From positions 26,027,296 to 26,091,295 of the forward strand of contig NW_023998415.1 in the NCBI RefSeq assembly GCF_014805625.2: a stretch of DNA of 64,000 bases. Reading direction: 5' to 3'. The notes below the pieces were generated by a model. That model saw only the letters and a program-made list of their open reading frames with translations. It was not told where the DNA came from and did not search any database. A program made the translations under genes and the position numbers. Below, piece after piece: positions 26,528 to 37,555 of this stretch; positions within the stretch are counted from its first letter, which is position 1, and each line of letters begins with the position of its first letter. Source of the DNA: Glossina fuscipes. Its lineage: Eukaryota; Arthropoda; Insecta; Diptera; Glossinidae.

Positions 26528-27582
26528 TACGAGGGATGTTGAAAAAAAAGATCACTTTTCAAATTTTGTGGGTTACGTACATTCGATTTTCGAGTTTATT
26601 TATTTTTTTTTATTTATTTTTTTTTTCTCTCTCTTTTTATTGACATTATGAAAAGTTTTGCATATTTAGTTTGTTGTGAGTGCTTGGCGATGTTTTGCGA
26701 TCCAAAAATATGGATCAAAGAATCTGTTTTGAATATTTGTGTGAAAAATAAAACTAAGGGCAGCAACTCAGTTAAGATATTGACCTTAGCATTTGGTGAG
26801 TTTAGTTTGAGCAAAAAAAAAAAGTAAAATCATAAATGGTGCAAGCTCTTCACAGAAGACCGAGATGATGTTAATGACGACGCTCGCCCTGGACGCATCA
26901 GCATCTTAACACTCGATGGAAACGTTGAAGCAGTAAAGAAAATCCAGATCGATGTTTACTCGAACGTCTCATAACTGGTGACAAAATATATGTACATGAT
27001 TACCACGTCGAATCCAAATCCCCATCATCCCAATGGACGTGACCGCAAAATCCAAGAGCGAAAAAAACACGACAAGTTCGATTAAATTTGAAGGCAGTGC
27101 TCACTGTTTTCTTCGATTGCAATGGCATGGTGCATCAGGATTTCTTACCACAAGGTCGTGCAGTCAATAAGGAAAACGTGCAGTCAAAACGAAAAAATTG
27201 TCGAACAACCAGTCATGGATATTGCACAAAGATAATGTGCCAGCCCGCACATCATTAGGTGTTCGTACTTTCATGGTCAAAAACAACACTGTAATCGCAC
27301 CTCGATACCCGGCCATACTCACCGCCTTAGGCCCAATGCAGTTTATTACTATCACCAAAACTGGAACAGAACATGAAAGGACGAAGTTTTGCCATGATTA
27401 AGGAGATAAACGTTGTATCGCTGGAAGAGCTTAAGCCCATATTAAAAAACATCTATCAGAAGTGCTTCGGGGTGTGCTTCATCTAAAGGCGAGTACTTTG
27501 AAGGGGACAAACTAAGTATTGATGAATAAATAAATATTTCTCGAGAAAAATAAAAACTCACCTTTTTTTTGAACACTCCTCG

Positions 27583-27584
<2 letters not shown>
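26528..27584 (+). mobile_element. Mariner element, internally deleted, with TIRs
   Basis: A 1057-bp element between TA dinucleotides at 26526-26527 and 27585-27586. The left end 'TACGAGGGATGTTGAAAAAA' and the reverse complement of the right end 'TACGAGGAGTGTTCAAAAAA' are near-identical inverted repeats. The transposase relic reads WCKLFTEDRDDVNDDARPGR and GNVEAVKKI at 26837-26955, then jumps to RLITGDK and SSQW near 26965-27040, then VLTVFFDCNGMVHQDFLPQG near 27095-27150, QSWILHKDNVPARTS near 27205-27250 and ECP-like C-terminal blocks. About 80 residues between the DNA-binding and catalytic parts are missing. The third catalytic Asp (family motif PYSPDLAP) is lost, reading PYSPP then stop. 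Confidence 0.9.
26837..27490 (+). pseudogene. Mariner transposase pseudogene (inside the 26528-27584 element)
   Basis: Mariner transposases cut and paste their element using three aspartates spaced D..D34D. Here the first (TGD) and second (KDN, family HDN) are present but the third is gone, there are at least two frameshifts and stops, and the segment after EAVKKI is fused directly to LITGD. It cannot make an active enzyme. Confidence 0.85.
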
Positions 27585-27616
<32 letters not shown>

Positions 27617-27656
27617 CATCGGAGATATGCAAATATATATATATATACATATATAT
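27583..27656. repeat. (TA)n microsatellite beside the mariner right end
   Basis: Two TA-rich tracts (27585-27614, 27634-27656). The mariner target TA sits at the edge of the first, consistent with insertion into a TA tract. Confidence 0.8.
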
Positions 27657-27749
27657 GTGTGTGTGCGCGTGTAAATGAATATAAATTATGGCATCTCCGA
27701 TGCGTATTGGTGCATGCTGCAAATGAGGGAACATATTTAGTATATTATA

Positions 27750-27870
27750 CCATTCGGTAGAGCAAGTGTATAATAATCCTGTCGTCTTGAGATCGAATAT
27801 GCATTTAAAGGTTGAAGCCGTCAATGCGACATGTTTGCGAATATGTTGTGCAGATTACATCAATGAAACA
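27750..27870 (+). repeat. Possible tRNA-derived SINE, copy 1
   Basis: 'ggtagagcaagtg' resembles a tRNA A box/D arm, and 'gagatcgaatatgc' about 35 bases later resembles a B box. The following 'gcatttaaaggttgaagccgt' aligns with 'gcattagagttttcaacgaagccgt' in the copy at 29245. It is not a functional tRNA: no cloverleaf closes. Confidence 0.4.
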
Positions 27871-28815
27871 TTTAACGAGACTACAACCGGCCCAAACAAA
27901 AACCAAGACGGTTATGCTTGTATGTTCTGACTGTTGGGTGATTCGATCGTTTCACTGCTTTTTCTGTTTAATATGTCATAGAATTGCGTACACAGTGAGT
28001 TTTTCGTACATGCGTTTGTTTAAGTGTGAATGCGCTTAGAGAACTAAAGTTAGTTTTTCTCTTTTTTTTTTTTTTTTTGTTTTTTTGTTTATGATATGCA
28101 TATACATATGAATTTTCATGATTATTGATTATAGAAAAAAATTTTAAACTTAAACGAGAAACAACAAACAACATTTAAAAATACATCAGTTACCGTTTGG
28201 TGACACATTAAGGACAAGTTCGTTAACACACATGTATGCAAAAAAATAACATAAATAAAGTAAAAAAATAATAACAACAACAATAACAACAACAACAGCA
28301 ACAAATTACAAAATTTATGTACACGTAAGCGAAAAAGGTTAGAAGGCGAAACCTTGAAATGTTTTCAGAGTTATATTTAAGCAAACATTTTTAGCAAATG
28401 AGTCAGTCAAATTTGTAATAAGAATTTCTAAGCCGAAAAAAAGAAAAAAAAAAAAAATTATACGATACAATTTTATATATACGATGTGGGTATTGCATCT
28501 ACTCAAAAGTCCGTACCACATAGTTGTGTACACTCCATAAGCAAAATATTTCAAAGCGGTTAATTACTTAGTCATTGTTGGCGTTGTTTCTAATTTCTGT
28601 TGTTGTGTCCTAAATGCCAGTCGAATGGATTAAAATGTTTATCTAATTGATGAAAATCAAACTTTGCGTACTAAAAAGTACCATCACGTCTCTCCAACCC
28701 ATCGACTATCTGTCATTTAGTGAGAAAAGTCAAAAATCTCTGGAAATATTTGAAGAAAGTATTCACCACAATCTGCCCATGACATAAACGATAGAGGAAA
28801 AAATATGTTTACTTT
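27871..28815. other. Intergenic DNA, no recognised gene
   Basis: T homopolymer at 28061-28078, an AAC/AAT-rich run at 28264-28305, and an A run at 28443-28456. Nothing else supported. Confidence 0.6.
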
Positions 28816-28817
28816 TT

Positions 28818-29190
28818 TTACACCCACCACTGTAACATAGGGCTACACTCATTTTGTTTTTTTTTTTTTTTTTTTCATAAGGAAGCTTCAGAGACTCTGT
28901 AAAGTACATATATATATTTGATCAGCGTGAAGTTCTGAATTGATTTAGCGATGTGTGCGGGGGCAACTTCTTGGTCGCAAATATGAAGATATCGATTTCA
29001 AATTTTGCACAAACATTCGAAGTTTCTGCACGCAGGTTGACATTGAAAATGATCCAAATTGTTCAGACCAGAAGCGCGCAGTGGAGCGTAAACTGAATGC
29101 TACCCAGTTTTCTTTAACAAAAACTTTTGGATTTTTGCTCATTGGTCGGAAATTACTCTCTGGGTCCATAGAAAGACACAAATAATACCA
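28818..29190 (+). repeat. Family A dispersed repeat
   Basis: Opens 'acacccaccactgtaacatagggctacactcattttg', continues 'gcttcagagactctgtaaagtacatatatatatttgatcagcgtgaagttctgaattgatttagcgatgtg' and 'cttggtcgcaaatatgaagatatcgatttcaaattttgc', and contains the 'gaccagaagcgcgcagtgg' block. It lacks the usual right end. Open frames on both strands here (28945-29208) are shadows. Confidence 0.75.
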
Positions 29191-29244
29191 TAAGCTAAAC
29201 TTAAGCATTTATATATAGATATAATAATAATATTTAAAATAAAA

Positions 29245-29380
29245 CCGTCCGAGTGGCCGGAGTGGGCAAAGAGTCTCGACTAGTCGTGGCTTCAAATCTA
29301 AAGTGCATTAGAGTTTTCAACGAAGCCGTTGACAGCTTTGAATACTTGTGCTTTGAGATCTTAGCCTTTGAATTTATTCT
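29245..29380 (+). repeat. Possible tRNA-derived SINE, copy 2
   Basis: 'gtccgagtggccggagtgggcaaag' resembles a tRNA 5' half with A box, and 'gtggcttcaaatcta' carries a TTCAAATC B-box-like motif at about the right spacing. It aligns with 27781-27825 ('gtcgt...gcatt...gaagccgt'). A 100-bp repeat begins 50 bases further on and could be its tail. Confidence 0.4.
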
Positions 29381-29429
29381 CTGGCTAAATTAATACGAAT
29401 AAGTTTTCCATAATTTCGATACGCTATAC

Positions 29430-29529
29430 AACTGTCTATGTATTGTATCCCGCAAATAATGGATAAGGTCTTAATAATGAATTGAAAAAAAATTTCATCC
29501 AAATCTTAATGAGAAATGCGTTTTATTAC
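29430..29529 (+). repeat. 100-bp dispersed repeat, copy 2
   Basis: Matches 13377-13476 in the same orientation (see that entry). Confidence 0.6.
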
Positions 29530-29959
29530 ATTTACTTTCGGAACCATAAGATGAATGTGTGTCCTTCTCTTCCACTCTCCGTCTACCTGCTTGTGCTGCC
29601 GCGCGTGCAAGTTTCCATAGAAATACATATTTTTAAGCTATTACTCAATTTACAAAATTTTAGAATTTATTCAAGAAACGAGTATTTATTCATGAATTAT
29701 ATTTATATGGCCGTGTGCGCGTAAGTACAAGCGCTTGTTTGTGTTTCTCGATAACGCATATAAGATTATAGTCCATTTATAGGTATATATGTCTGATATG
29801 CTTTTATAACATAAGGAAGTTGCGCTATTGCTTTAATTACATATGAGGTATGACGGTAACGGCAGACAAATCAATTGCAGTTTTGCTTGTGAGCCGAAAC
29901 AATTACTTATTTTATTATTTGTATTTGCTTACACAGGCGCATACAAATATCCATATTAG

Positions 29960-30400
29960 TATATAGCAAAGAGGAAAAACCAACTGGCGCAGGAAAGACT
30001 TAAGACCGCTATTCGGCAGATCATGTTGTTGACAGAATGGCAGCAGCATTGGAAAAACGCCTCGGAAGGAAGATGAACCTGAACCCTCATCCGAAACGTA
30101 GAACATTCGGCGGGGAAGAAAGACAGAGAAGTCAATTTATTCCTAACCTAATTTTTCAATGATCATGGAAATTTCTCGAATTATTTTGATGTGCGGCATG
30201 TTTTCGACTGTCCGGACTGGACATATTCGAGGAACAGGTGGTTTAGATCTCGGGAATTAGGTAGGTAACCTTCCAGGGATCATGTTAACGTACACCGAAA
30301 GATGGAAGAAATGCAGCGTTTTTTGCCGAGATATGCTTTGATACAAAGCCACACGAAGACGACATCCAAATCCACACTCTCAGACGAGTATGAGAGAGGT
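29960..30400 (+). pseudogene. Non-LTR retrotransposon ORF2 C-terminal fragment
   Basis: The plus-strand reading LTEWQQHWKNASEGR, TLIRNVEHSAGKKDREVN, FLT then FNDHGNFSNYF matches the region after reverse transcriptase in R1/jockey-group ORF2 (WxxRWxxAxxGRWTxxLIPxvxxWxxRxHGEVnFxLTQxLtGHGxFxxYL). VFDCPDWT matches the HvfFeCPrW block, and ERWKKCSVFCRDML the terminal helix. Stops and at least two frame changes are present, and one zinc-finger half is eroded. No reverse transcriptase core is present upstream, so it is a 5'-truncated dead copy, as is usual for these elements. Confidence 0.7.
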
Positions 30401-30489
30401 AGGACCGTATAGTGAGGATGGTGTAGTTGAGGTAATGCGATCGAAATTCCGGGAGGGCTTTAACCCCAGTGTAGGGACGCTAGTTGATA

Positions 30490-33400
30490 ATGCGCTGCCA
30501 CTACATCTGAAAGAAAATAAATAAAGATATATATATGTGCACTTGTACGCATATATAAATATATCCATATGTATTCAATGTGCATAAACATTATACATAT
30601 GAATACACAATACACATATATCTATATGCACTTATATAATATATGCAGCTACGATCGATGCTATCTGTCCACAAAGTGATGAAACTTTTTTATACCTTTC
30701 AGTATTCACCGCTAGCGAAGCATATATGTGAGTATACATGGAATAGAGACATGCATAGTTTACAACAATTGCAACGTTGCCCCGTCTTGGAATTGTGAGC
30801 ATGAAAATAGAAAGCCGTTATAATATTGGTAGTTTATGAATCTGTCAAATTATTAATTTTTTTTTTTATAAATTATATTTAAAATAATAATCTATTATGT
30901 TATTATTATTGTCATCTTAACAATGGCAATTGTTTATGTTATTCTTTATGTGCAGTTCGAAGTAATGATTTTTATTACAAATTTTTAATAAGTTATATAT
31001 CGATCAATAATTCGCAAGACTGACACACGGACCTCGTCTCTAACAGAGAATCGATTTTAGTTTGCAAAGATCCTAATGCACAAACAGCGTTGAATCATAA
31101 TTTCAGGAAATATTTTAGCATAAAACTCTAACTAAATTAAAGTTGTTTTCCAGTGCAACAAAAAAAAAAAAAACAAAAAAACCTGTTAGAGTTTTCGAAT
31201 TTTTATTCCAATCATTGTATTCACCAAATCTAGTCTACAGAGGCTATTATCTGAGAGCAAATCGTAAAAATCTTAAAGTCGCATGAAAAATATTTTACAT
31301 AAAATGAATGCGATTACTGCGTAAGGGTATACACAAATCGTTCTATAACAAACGTCTCGAAACAGACAGTGGTAATGAATCAATTTGAGTTGTGGAATAA
31401 ATTAAATGTTTTTCCTTTAACTGGTCTCTAAAATTATTGACCACTTTTTAAAGAAAATTTTGTATTTTTATAGAATTACAAAAAATATTTCAGCGGCAAA
31501 CTTGTTTTCACTTTAATCGCACTTACTGCTCATAACCGCATTCAAAATAAATAAGAGAAAACCGAAACGAAATAGAATCAATATTGAACTCAATATATGG
31601 ACAGATTGTTGTACCATTTGCCATAATAGAGAAACCAAGAAAAAAAAAGAAACGACAAAAGTGCTAATGCGTTAATTTTAAAAGCTTAACGTAAATCGGT
31701 ATTTTTGCTTAATTACATTTTTGCTAACAAACAGATAAAAGCAAATAACACGCACGCGTACACAATTGCACATAGGTCTCCAGCTAATTTTTTAACGCCG
31801 CAACGCGTTAGATAAAAAACATAAACATATCGCGTAAAAAAAAATAAAAATAAAAAAAAAAAAATAGTTGAGACTTAAGACAAACTCGTATAAAATGAAT
31901 GAATAAAACATGAGAAAAATTATATGCGACTTCGAACGAATTTTTGACACTCATTCCTTTAAGGTTATCTTAACTTTACGAACAAAAATAAAACAAAAGA
32001 AAAATCATGTTCGGCGTTCAGTCAATTGTTTCCTTTTTTCTTTTTTTTTTTGCCATATTTCTCAAATATCCAAGCGTATCGAATTGTCAAACTGGTCAAA
32101 ATTATTTACATTTTAGAAAATTTTGAAACGGATTTGAATGGATTTTACAAGAGCAGAAGAATCACTTCTACCGTATATGTGGTATTAGCCGTCAGCCTCT
32201 CCGATACCAGTAGGTATAAAAAATATTAAGAAAAACGAGAGATATTTTTGCTCTTTTTCGCGATTTTTCAATACACGCTACCGATAACAACCAGTCTTTC
32301 GGTATAACAGTACGTATGTGATCTCAAGCATATACGATTTCGAAGCGACTTGACGGCTTACTTGCACAGGCGTCCCTGATAAAACAAGGCCAACTCACAT
32401 CACGTTGTATCGAAACCGTGTTATATGAAACTTTTTCATCAACTCTAAACTAAGATACAATATCGAATAACATTATTTAAGCTTCGGCACATTATAAATC
32501 AAGGAAATGTGTACCGTTTTGTCATCGTAAGATTGTAAGGCGCAAAGCCGCACGCCTTGTTTTGGCCCTAAATTGCAGTTATAAGTTACTCCTATGTATT
32601 TAACGTAGGATAAATATATTTTACTTTTCGTCGAATTAGATCGTCCATTCCTTCCGATGACCACTGACGATAGGGCCTTTAAGTTAAGCGCAGGCATTTA
32701 AATTGTAATTTTGAGCCCCTAGGTTCTTTATAGGCCGACTTTCACGACTTCCTAATCACATAAGTTAATTAATAAATAAAAGAAAATTGAATTATAACGT
32801 CAAGAGGTATTTATTAAATTGAGGAATATAAATAACGAAGGTAGGGACGCCCGCTGAGGCTTGCAACTGATAACGATATCAATACGCAGTCTATTCTGTC
32901 TTGTAACAGTGAAATGTTGAATGAAGCGTTCAAGCCATGTTGAAAAATAAATTAAAAAAAAGGAATAATTTTCTTACTTGGTCCCGGGACTTATTGATCA
33001 ATAAATTAAGTAAAATATCAGTGGCTAAATCAGCAAGCGCTATGATAATAATAATAATAATAATTTCTACCAGGGAGGCTTTGCTGATATTTATATATTC
33101 TATGGACAATTTTTTTCAAGTGTAACTACTGAAAACATTTTGCACAGTAACATTCTTAGTAGACAGGCAGACATCGTTAATCGTTCCAAAATATCGCGTA
33201 ATCTGAAGTATTTCAAATTGAAAAAATTAAGAAAAAAAGAAAAAGACAAAATGAAATTAGAAACTCATTAAATTGTCAGAAAACCGTTGCATATAATATG
33301 TGTACAGTTTTCATTAACGAGAGTTCATAGGTTACATTTGTAAACATAACATAAAAAATTTTTGTATTTTATATTTTTATTTTTTTTTTTTACCTTTGTT

Positions 33401-34090
33401 TTTGTTTTTGTTTTTTCTTCACTTACAACATTAAGCGAATTTGGTTTAAATTACACTTCTCTTAACCAGTTGCCAGTTATTATAAGACGTTTAAAGCTTC
33501 AACACCAAGCCATATATACACGGTAGCGATATAATCATTAAGTAGCTGACATTACATTGAACCCTTAAGTGATTTGTTTACCGGGGGTATCGTTTATGAT
33601 TATTCCTACACACAGTTAACAGTCAACAAATGGCCCTGACATAGTGCTTGTATGCTGAGTATATTATGTGTTTACTGTGGCTGGGCATGTTATTTAACGT
33701 TTGGCTAGCAAGCATGGTATGGAAAAAACCTGAAAAGAATTCTCTTTACGTTTTTCAAAGAACTAGGCTATCACAGCAGACATTTAAGAAAATCAAAACG
33801 TGATTTGCTAAATTGTTCGAAAAAATTGTTCATTAATTTTTTTTTTTTCTTATCTATTTTCTGATTTAAAAATTTAAAAAAAAAAAACAAAAAAAAGTTG
33901 TATTAATTTCAAACATAAAAACCTATTAAGATGCAAACAGTTAAACATGATATGCTGGCCTAAAGGGAAATCTTTGATGCTCACTAACTCACGTTTCTTC
34001 TTTGCTTTTTTTCTTTTTTTTTTTTTATTCTTGTTTCATTATATCAATTTGTCGATCTAATAAAGCACCTAATCAAATTTCTAATCGAAA
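30490..34090. other. Intergenic DNA, no recognised gene
   Basis: Very AT-rich, with A runs at 31160-31183 and 31838-31863 and (AAT)n at 33041-33063. The minus ORF at 32473-32697 (74 codons) is unrecognised. Confidence 0.6.
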
Positions 34091-34094
34091 GCTT

Positions 34095-34480
34095 TTCCTT
34101 CATTTCTGTATTTGACAAGTTGTGGAACCTGTTTGCGAATTTAACCCCATGCGCCATGCCCCATATCTCCTCATCTGCCCATCTGTCCCTCTGCCCAAGC
34201 GTGTAGTATCTATGGTAAACGTTCGCTTGGTCATAAAAGTGAAGATGAGTTGAAAATGATAGAAACGTTTTAAGGAACTTGCCTACAACGCTCACAACAA
34301 AACATATGCAAAGAAAAAAATTGTGAACAACTTTTGATTTCCATGTTTTTGCAACTTTTATTCTGAAAATAGAAAAAAACAGCCGCACCCACCCAATATT
34401 ATAGAGGGTGAAAATTTAGTTCACTTTCTTTTTTTAATCTTTTTCAGGATAACGAAGGTGGATGTAAAAGATTTGATCGC
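34095..34480 (+). repeat. Family A dispersed repeat, right part
   Basis: 'catctgcccatctgtccctctgccc', 'tagtatctatggtaaacgttcgcttggtcataaaa', '..acagccgcacccacccaatattatagaggg' and the right end 'gaaggtggatgtaaaagatttgatcgcgttcgaatat' follow the order seen in the other copies. The left head is missing. The minus ORF at 34044-34388 is a shadow. Confidence 0.65.
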
Positions 34481-34484
34481 GTTC

Positions 34485-37145
34485 GAATATTGTTTTCTTA
34501 TTTGCTTGCTTTAGAGAGAAGATTGCAACCTCTCTAGAAAGGCGGCCTCAAAATTGATATAAACAAAAACTATTTCTTTTCTAAAAAAATCTTCAAAAAA
34601 AAACTCTTTTCAAATACCTTAACACAGAGTTCCACTAGATGCCATTATCTCTTAAAGGGGAAACGACTGTAACAATACAAGAAGAAAAAATTGTTTTTTT
34701 CTTTAAATCTTTTTGGAACGGAAGGAAAGATGCTGGGAATAATAGTATTCAATGAAGTTATCAACGATATATTCAAGTATTAAAAGAAAAATGATTTTTG
34801 AAAAATTAAAAAAAAAACTGCTCTATGGCTACAGAAATAGATTAGAATTAAAAGAAAATTGATTTCTAGATAATTTTCAAGTAATCGAATGAACACTTCT
34901 AATACGAAATTTAAATGAACTTATTCCGGCCAGTGGAGAATGTTATGAATGTTATGTTAAGACAAAAAAAAAAGAAAAGAAAATTGATTTTTCATTGATT
35001 CATCTATTAAAAAAGTATTCATCGAGGTCTACCTACGAATTTTAGATTTTTAATTGAATTATATTTTGAACACGTAAGATAAACTATAAGGATAAGAAAT
35101 TCTGAGTAGTCTCTTAATGAACCGCATAATGTGTTATTAAGTGATAAAAGTAAGTTGTTCTTAAATGCACATTGGAAGCAGTTTTCTTAGTGCAGTAATC
35201 GAATTGTTTCTCGAGTTATACAGCATACGGCACTACCTTATTGAAACCATATGTTCTCCACATGTGTATCGTGCAACTGAGGTGTAAGAAACTTGATTAT
35301 CATGTCACAATAGCGTTATCTGTTATTGATTTGTAATGATCCGATCATGCTTTCAGCCCAGATGCGAGAAAAGTCACTCATGTGTGTGGATACACTCGTT
35401 TCTAAAGAATCAATCGTGGAATGTGACCATCCAAACAGTCCAAATGACTGTGCGTCCCATGAATAAAGATGCTGGACTGAGAACCCATTACTTTCTCGTG
35501 TAGCGCTGCATTTTTAATTACCCTGAGCCTTGCCCTCTATCTCGCTGTCTATTTGCTTTCGTTGGCAACACTTTACAACAACATTTTACAAATGACGTGA
35601 ATTATGCTATACCGCAATGTAGCGCTTATTTACTTTATTTACATTTTAATGAAATACTAATCCATTATAGATTTTATTGCAAGGCGTTTTAAGTTACTTT
35701 TTGCCGAGATGATCAGTAAACGAGTATGTACCTAATATGGTTCCAGGATAGCCAACACTTTATTCTTTTAGAGGTATTGCCAAATAAAACACTTGTATAT
35801 GTATCAAGCTGTAGATCAGTGTTCATTATACATTGTAAATTGCAGTTTAATTTTGATTACAAACGTCTCCGCGGCCAAATTAATGGATTAATGATAGATG
35901 CGTAGAGAAGAAGTTTCTCTTCAAGCCGCAATCAGGTTTAAACTTAATAGGATGGACAAGCTTAGCTAGATGGATTGTTAGGACACCGATCTGAGAATAT
36001 GTATATACATGCATTTTTCATGAGATGACTGTGATTGCCGGACGTTACTAACGCAGAACTAAATTTAGAATAACCAATTTTTTGAATATTAAAAAAATTG
36101 AAATGCTTTTCAATCTGGTCGGTCCGGCGATACGGTGGCGTTAATCAAATGAAAATTTTTCATTGTTATAGAGAACGGGTTAAGAACTTAAGAACCTAAG
36201 CATTGGTCAATAAATATTATCTGAATATATTTACTAAAGTTTACGGATTGTTATGCACGATACAAAGTTCATTGATTCATGAACAGTCCACGTGTTGTTA
36301 AAATGATATGCAAGCAAAGATTTACAAATTACGTAAAAATTTTCCCCCGCTATCGCACGCAGGTGTACGACTTGCAGAGGCTTGGATTTCGAAAAAGCCC
36401 AGAGCTGCATTCTTATTGCAAATTGAAGTCTATAAAGTATTTCGAATTCGTTTTGGATTTCATTATTTGTCCAGTGTCCATTGTTTTTTGTTCACCATCT
36501 AATTGACATATAAAATACACTTTTTCCAAATTTTTTGGTGATTTTAAATGGCGCGTGCTTTCAGTATATCTGCTAACGAAATTTTAAACATGTTTCGTGC
36601 GGAGAATTAAACTTTGATCCGGGCAAAATTCAAGCAAACTTTGTCGCTTTTTTTCTTTTTTCCTTTAGCCAACAAAGTTCGTATACACATGTTTAAATGG
36701 TGTGGAGGAGAGGTGAAAAGTGTCGTTCATTAATTTACGACAATTTGAATGCCTTAAGGAATTTTTGTTGATTTAATGTATTGCGATTGTTATTGTTGTT
36801 GTTGTTGTCTTACATTTTATAGTGTCTGGTCTTTTGTCTACGCAAAAAAACAAGAGGAATAAAAAGTGCAATCGCGATATTACCATTAGTTGTCTGTCTG
36901 CGAAAAAAAAAAAAAACGAAATAATAAAAGCAAAAAGTGTGTATGTAATTTACACCTGAATCTGAGGTAAATAGTCTGAGCAGAGCTTAACTTCTCTTTG
37001 ATGTCAATGATGTTGGCTTTTGATGCGCGAAATTATACGCAGACGATATATGCAACATAAGTATGTGATACCTTAAGCATTAACAAATTATGCGATACAT
37101 TAATGATCTTTAACATCAGGCGCTTTTGTTTTCCTTTCATATCCA
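34485..37145. other. Intergenic DNA, no recognised gene
   Basis: AT-rich. Overlapping plus-strand ORFs at 36279-36506 and 36308-36502 are open in two frames and match nothing I know. Confidence 0.6.
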
Positions 37146-37149
37146 AAAC

Positions 37150-37555
37150 CGAAGAATGGCGGGTATATTAATTTTATCACACAACGTTTGCCACACTCAG
37201 AACGAGACGTCAGGGATACCAAGGACGGGAAACATATTCTTGATCAACATTAAATTTTAAATCGATTTAAGCATATCCGTCTGTCCGTGCGTCTCTCTAA
37301 TATCTATGGTAAACATTTTCTTGGTCGTAACAATTTAAGCTATCGGCTTCACATTCGGTAAAAACATCAGAAGTTCTTGCTCACAGGTCAAATCGAACAA
37401 AGGACACGCCCTCAGTAAACCGAAAAAAAGAAGAGATGGCCATTTTGCCCATTAGTCAGGCACCGCAACAACAAATAATTGCCTCTTTCCTATTTCAGTC
37501 TAAAGGTGGTGGGTACAAAAGTTTCCGCCACAGCCGAATACGATTTTTATTCTTC
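37150..37555 (+). repeat. Family A dispersed repeat, both ends present
   Basis: Head 'gaatggcgggtatattaattttatcacacaacgtttgccac', core 'catattcttgatcaacattaaattttaaatcgatttaagcatatccgtctgtccgtgcg', 'ggtaaacattttcttggtcgtaacaatttaagctatcggcttcac', and right end 'aaaggtggtgggtacaaaagtttccgccacagccgaatacgattt'. It is the shortest copy with both ends and so a good template for the family. Confidence 0.75.

Noticed and set aside
28945..29208. Overlapping 76- and 87-codon ORFs on opposite strands
   Set aside because: Both lie wholly in a family A repeat that recurs elsewhere without an open frame.
29245..29320. A tRNA gene reading of 'gtccgagtggccgg...ttcaaatct'
   Set aside because: The acceptor stem does not pair and the anticodon arm does not close, so it is kept only as a possible SINE head.
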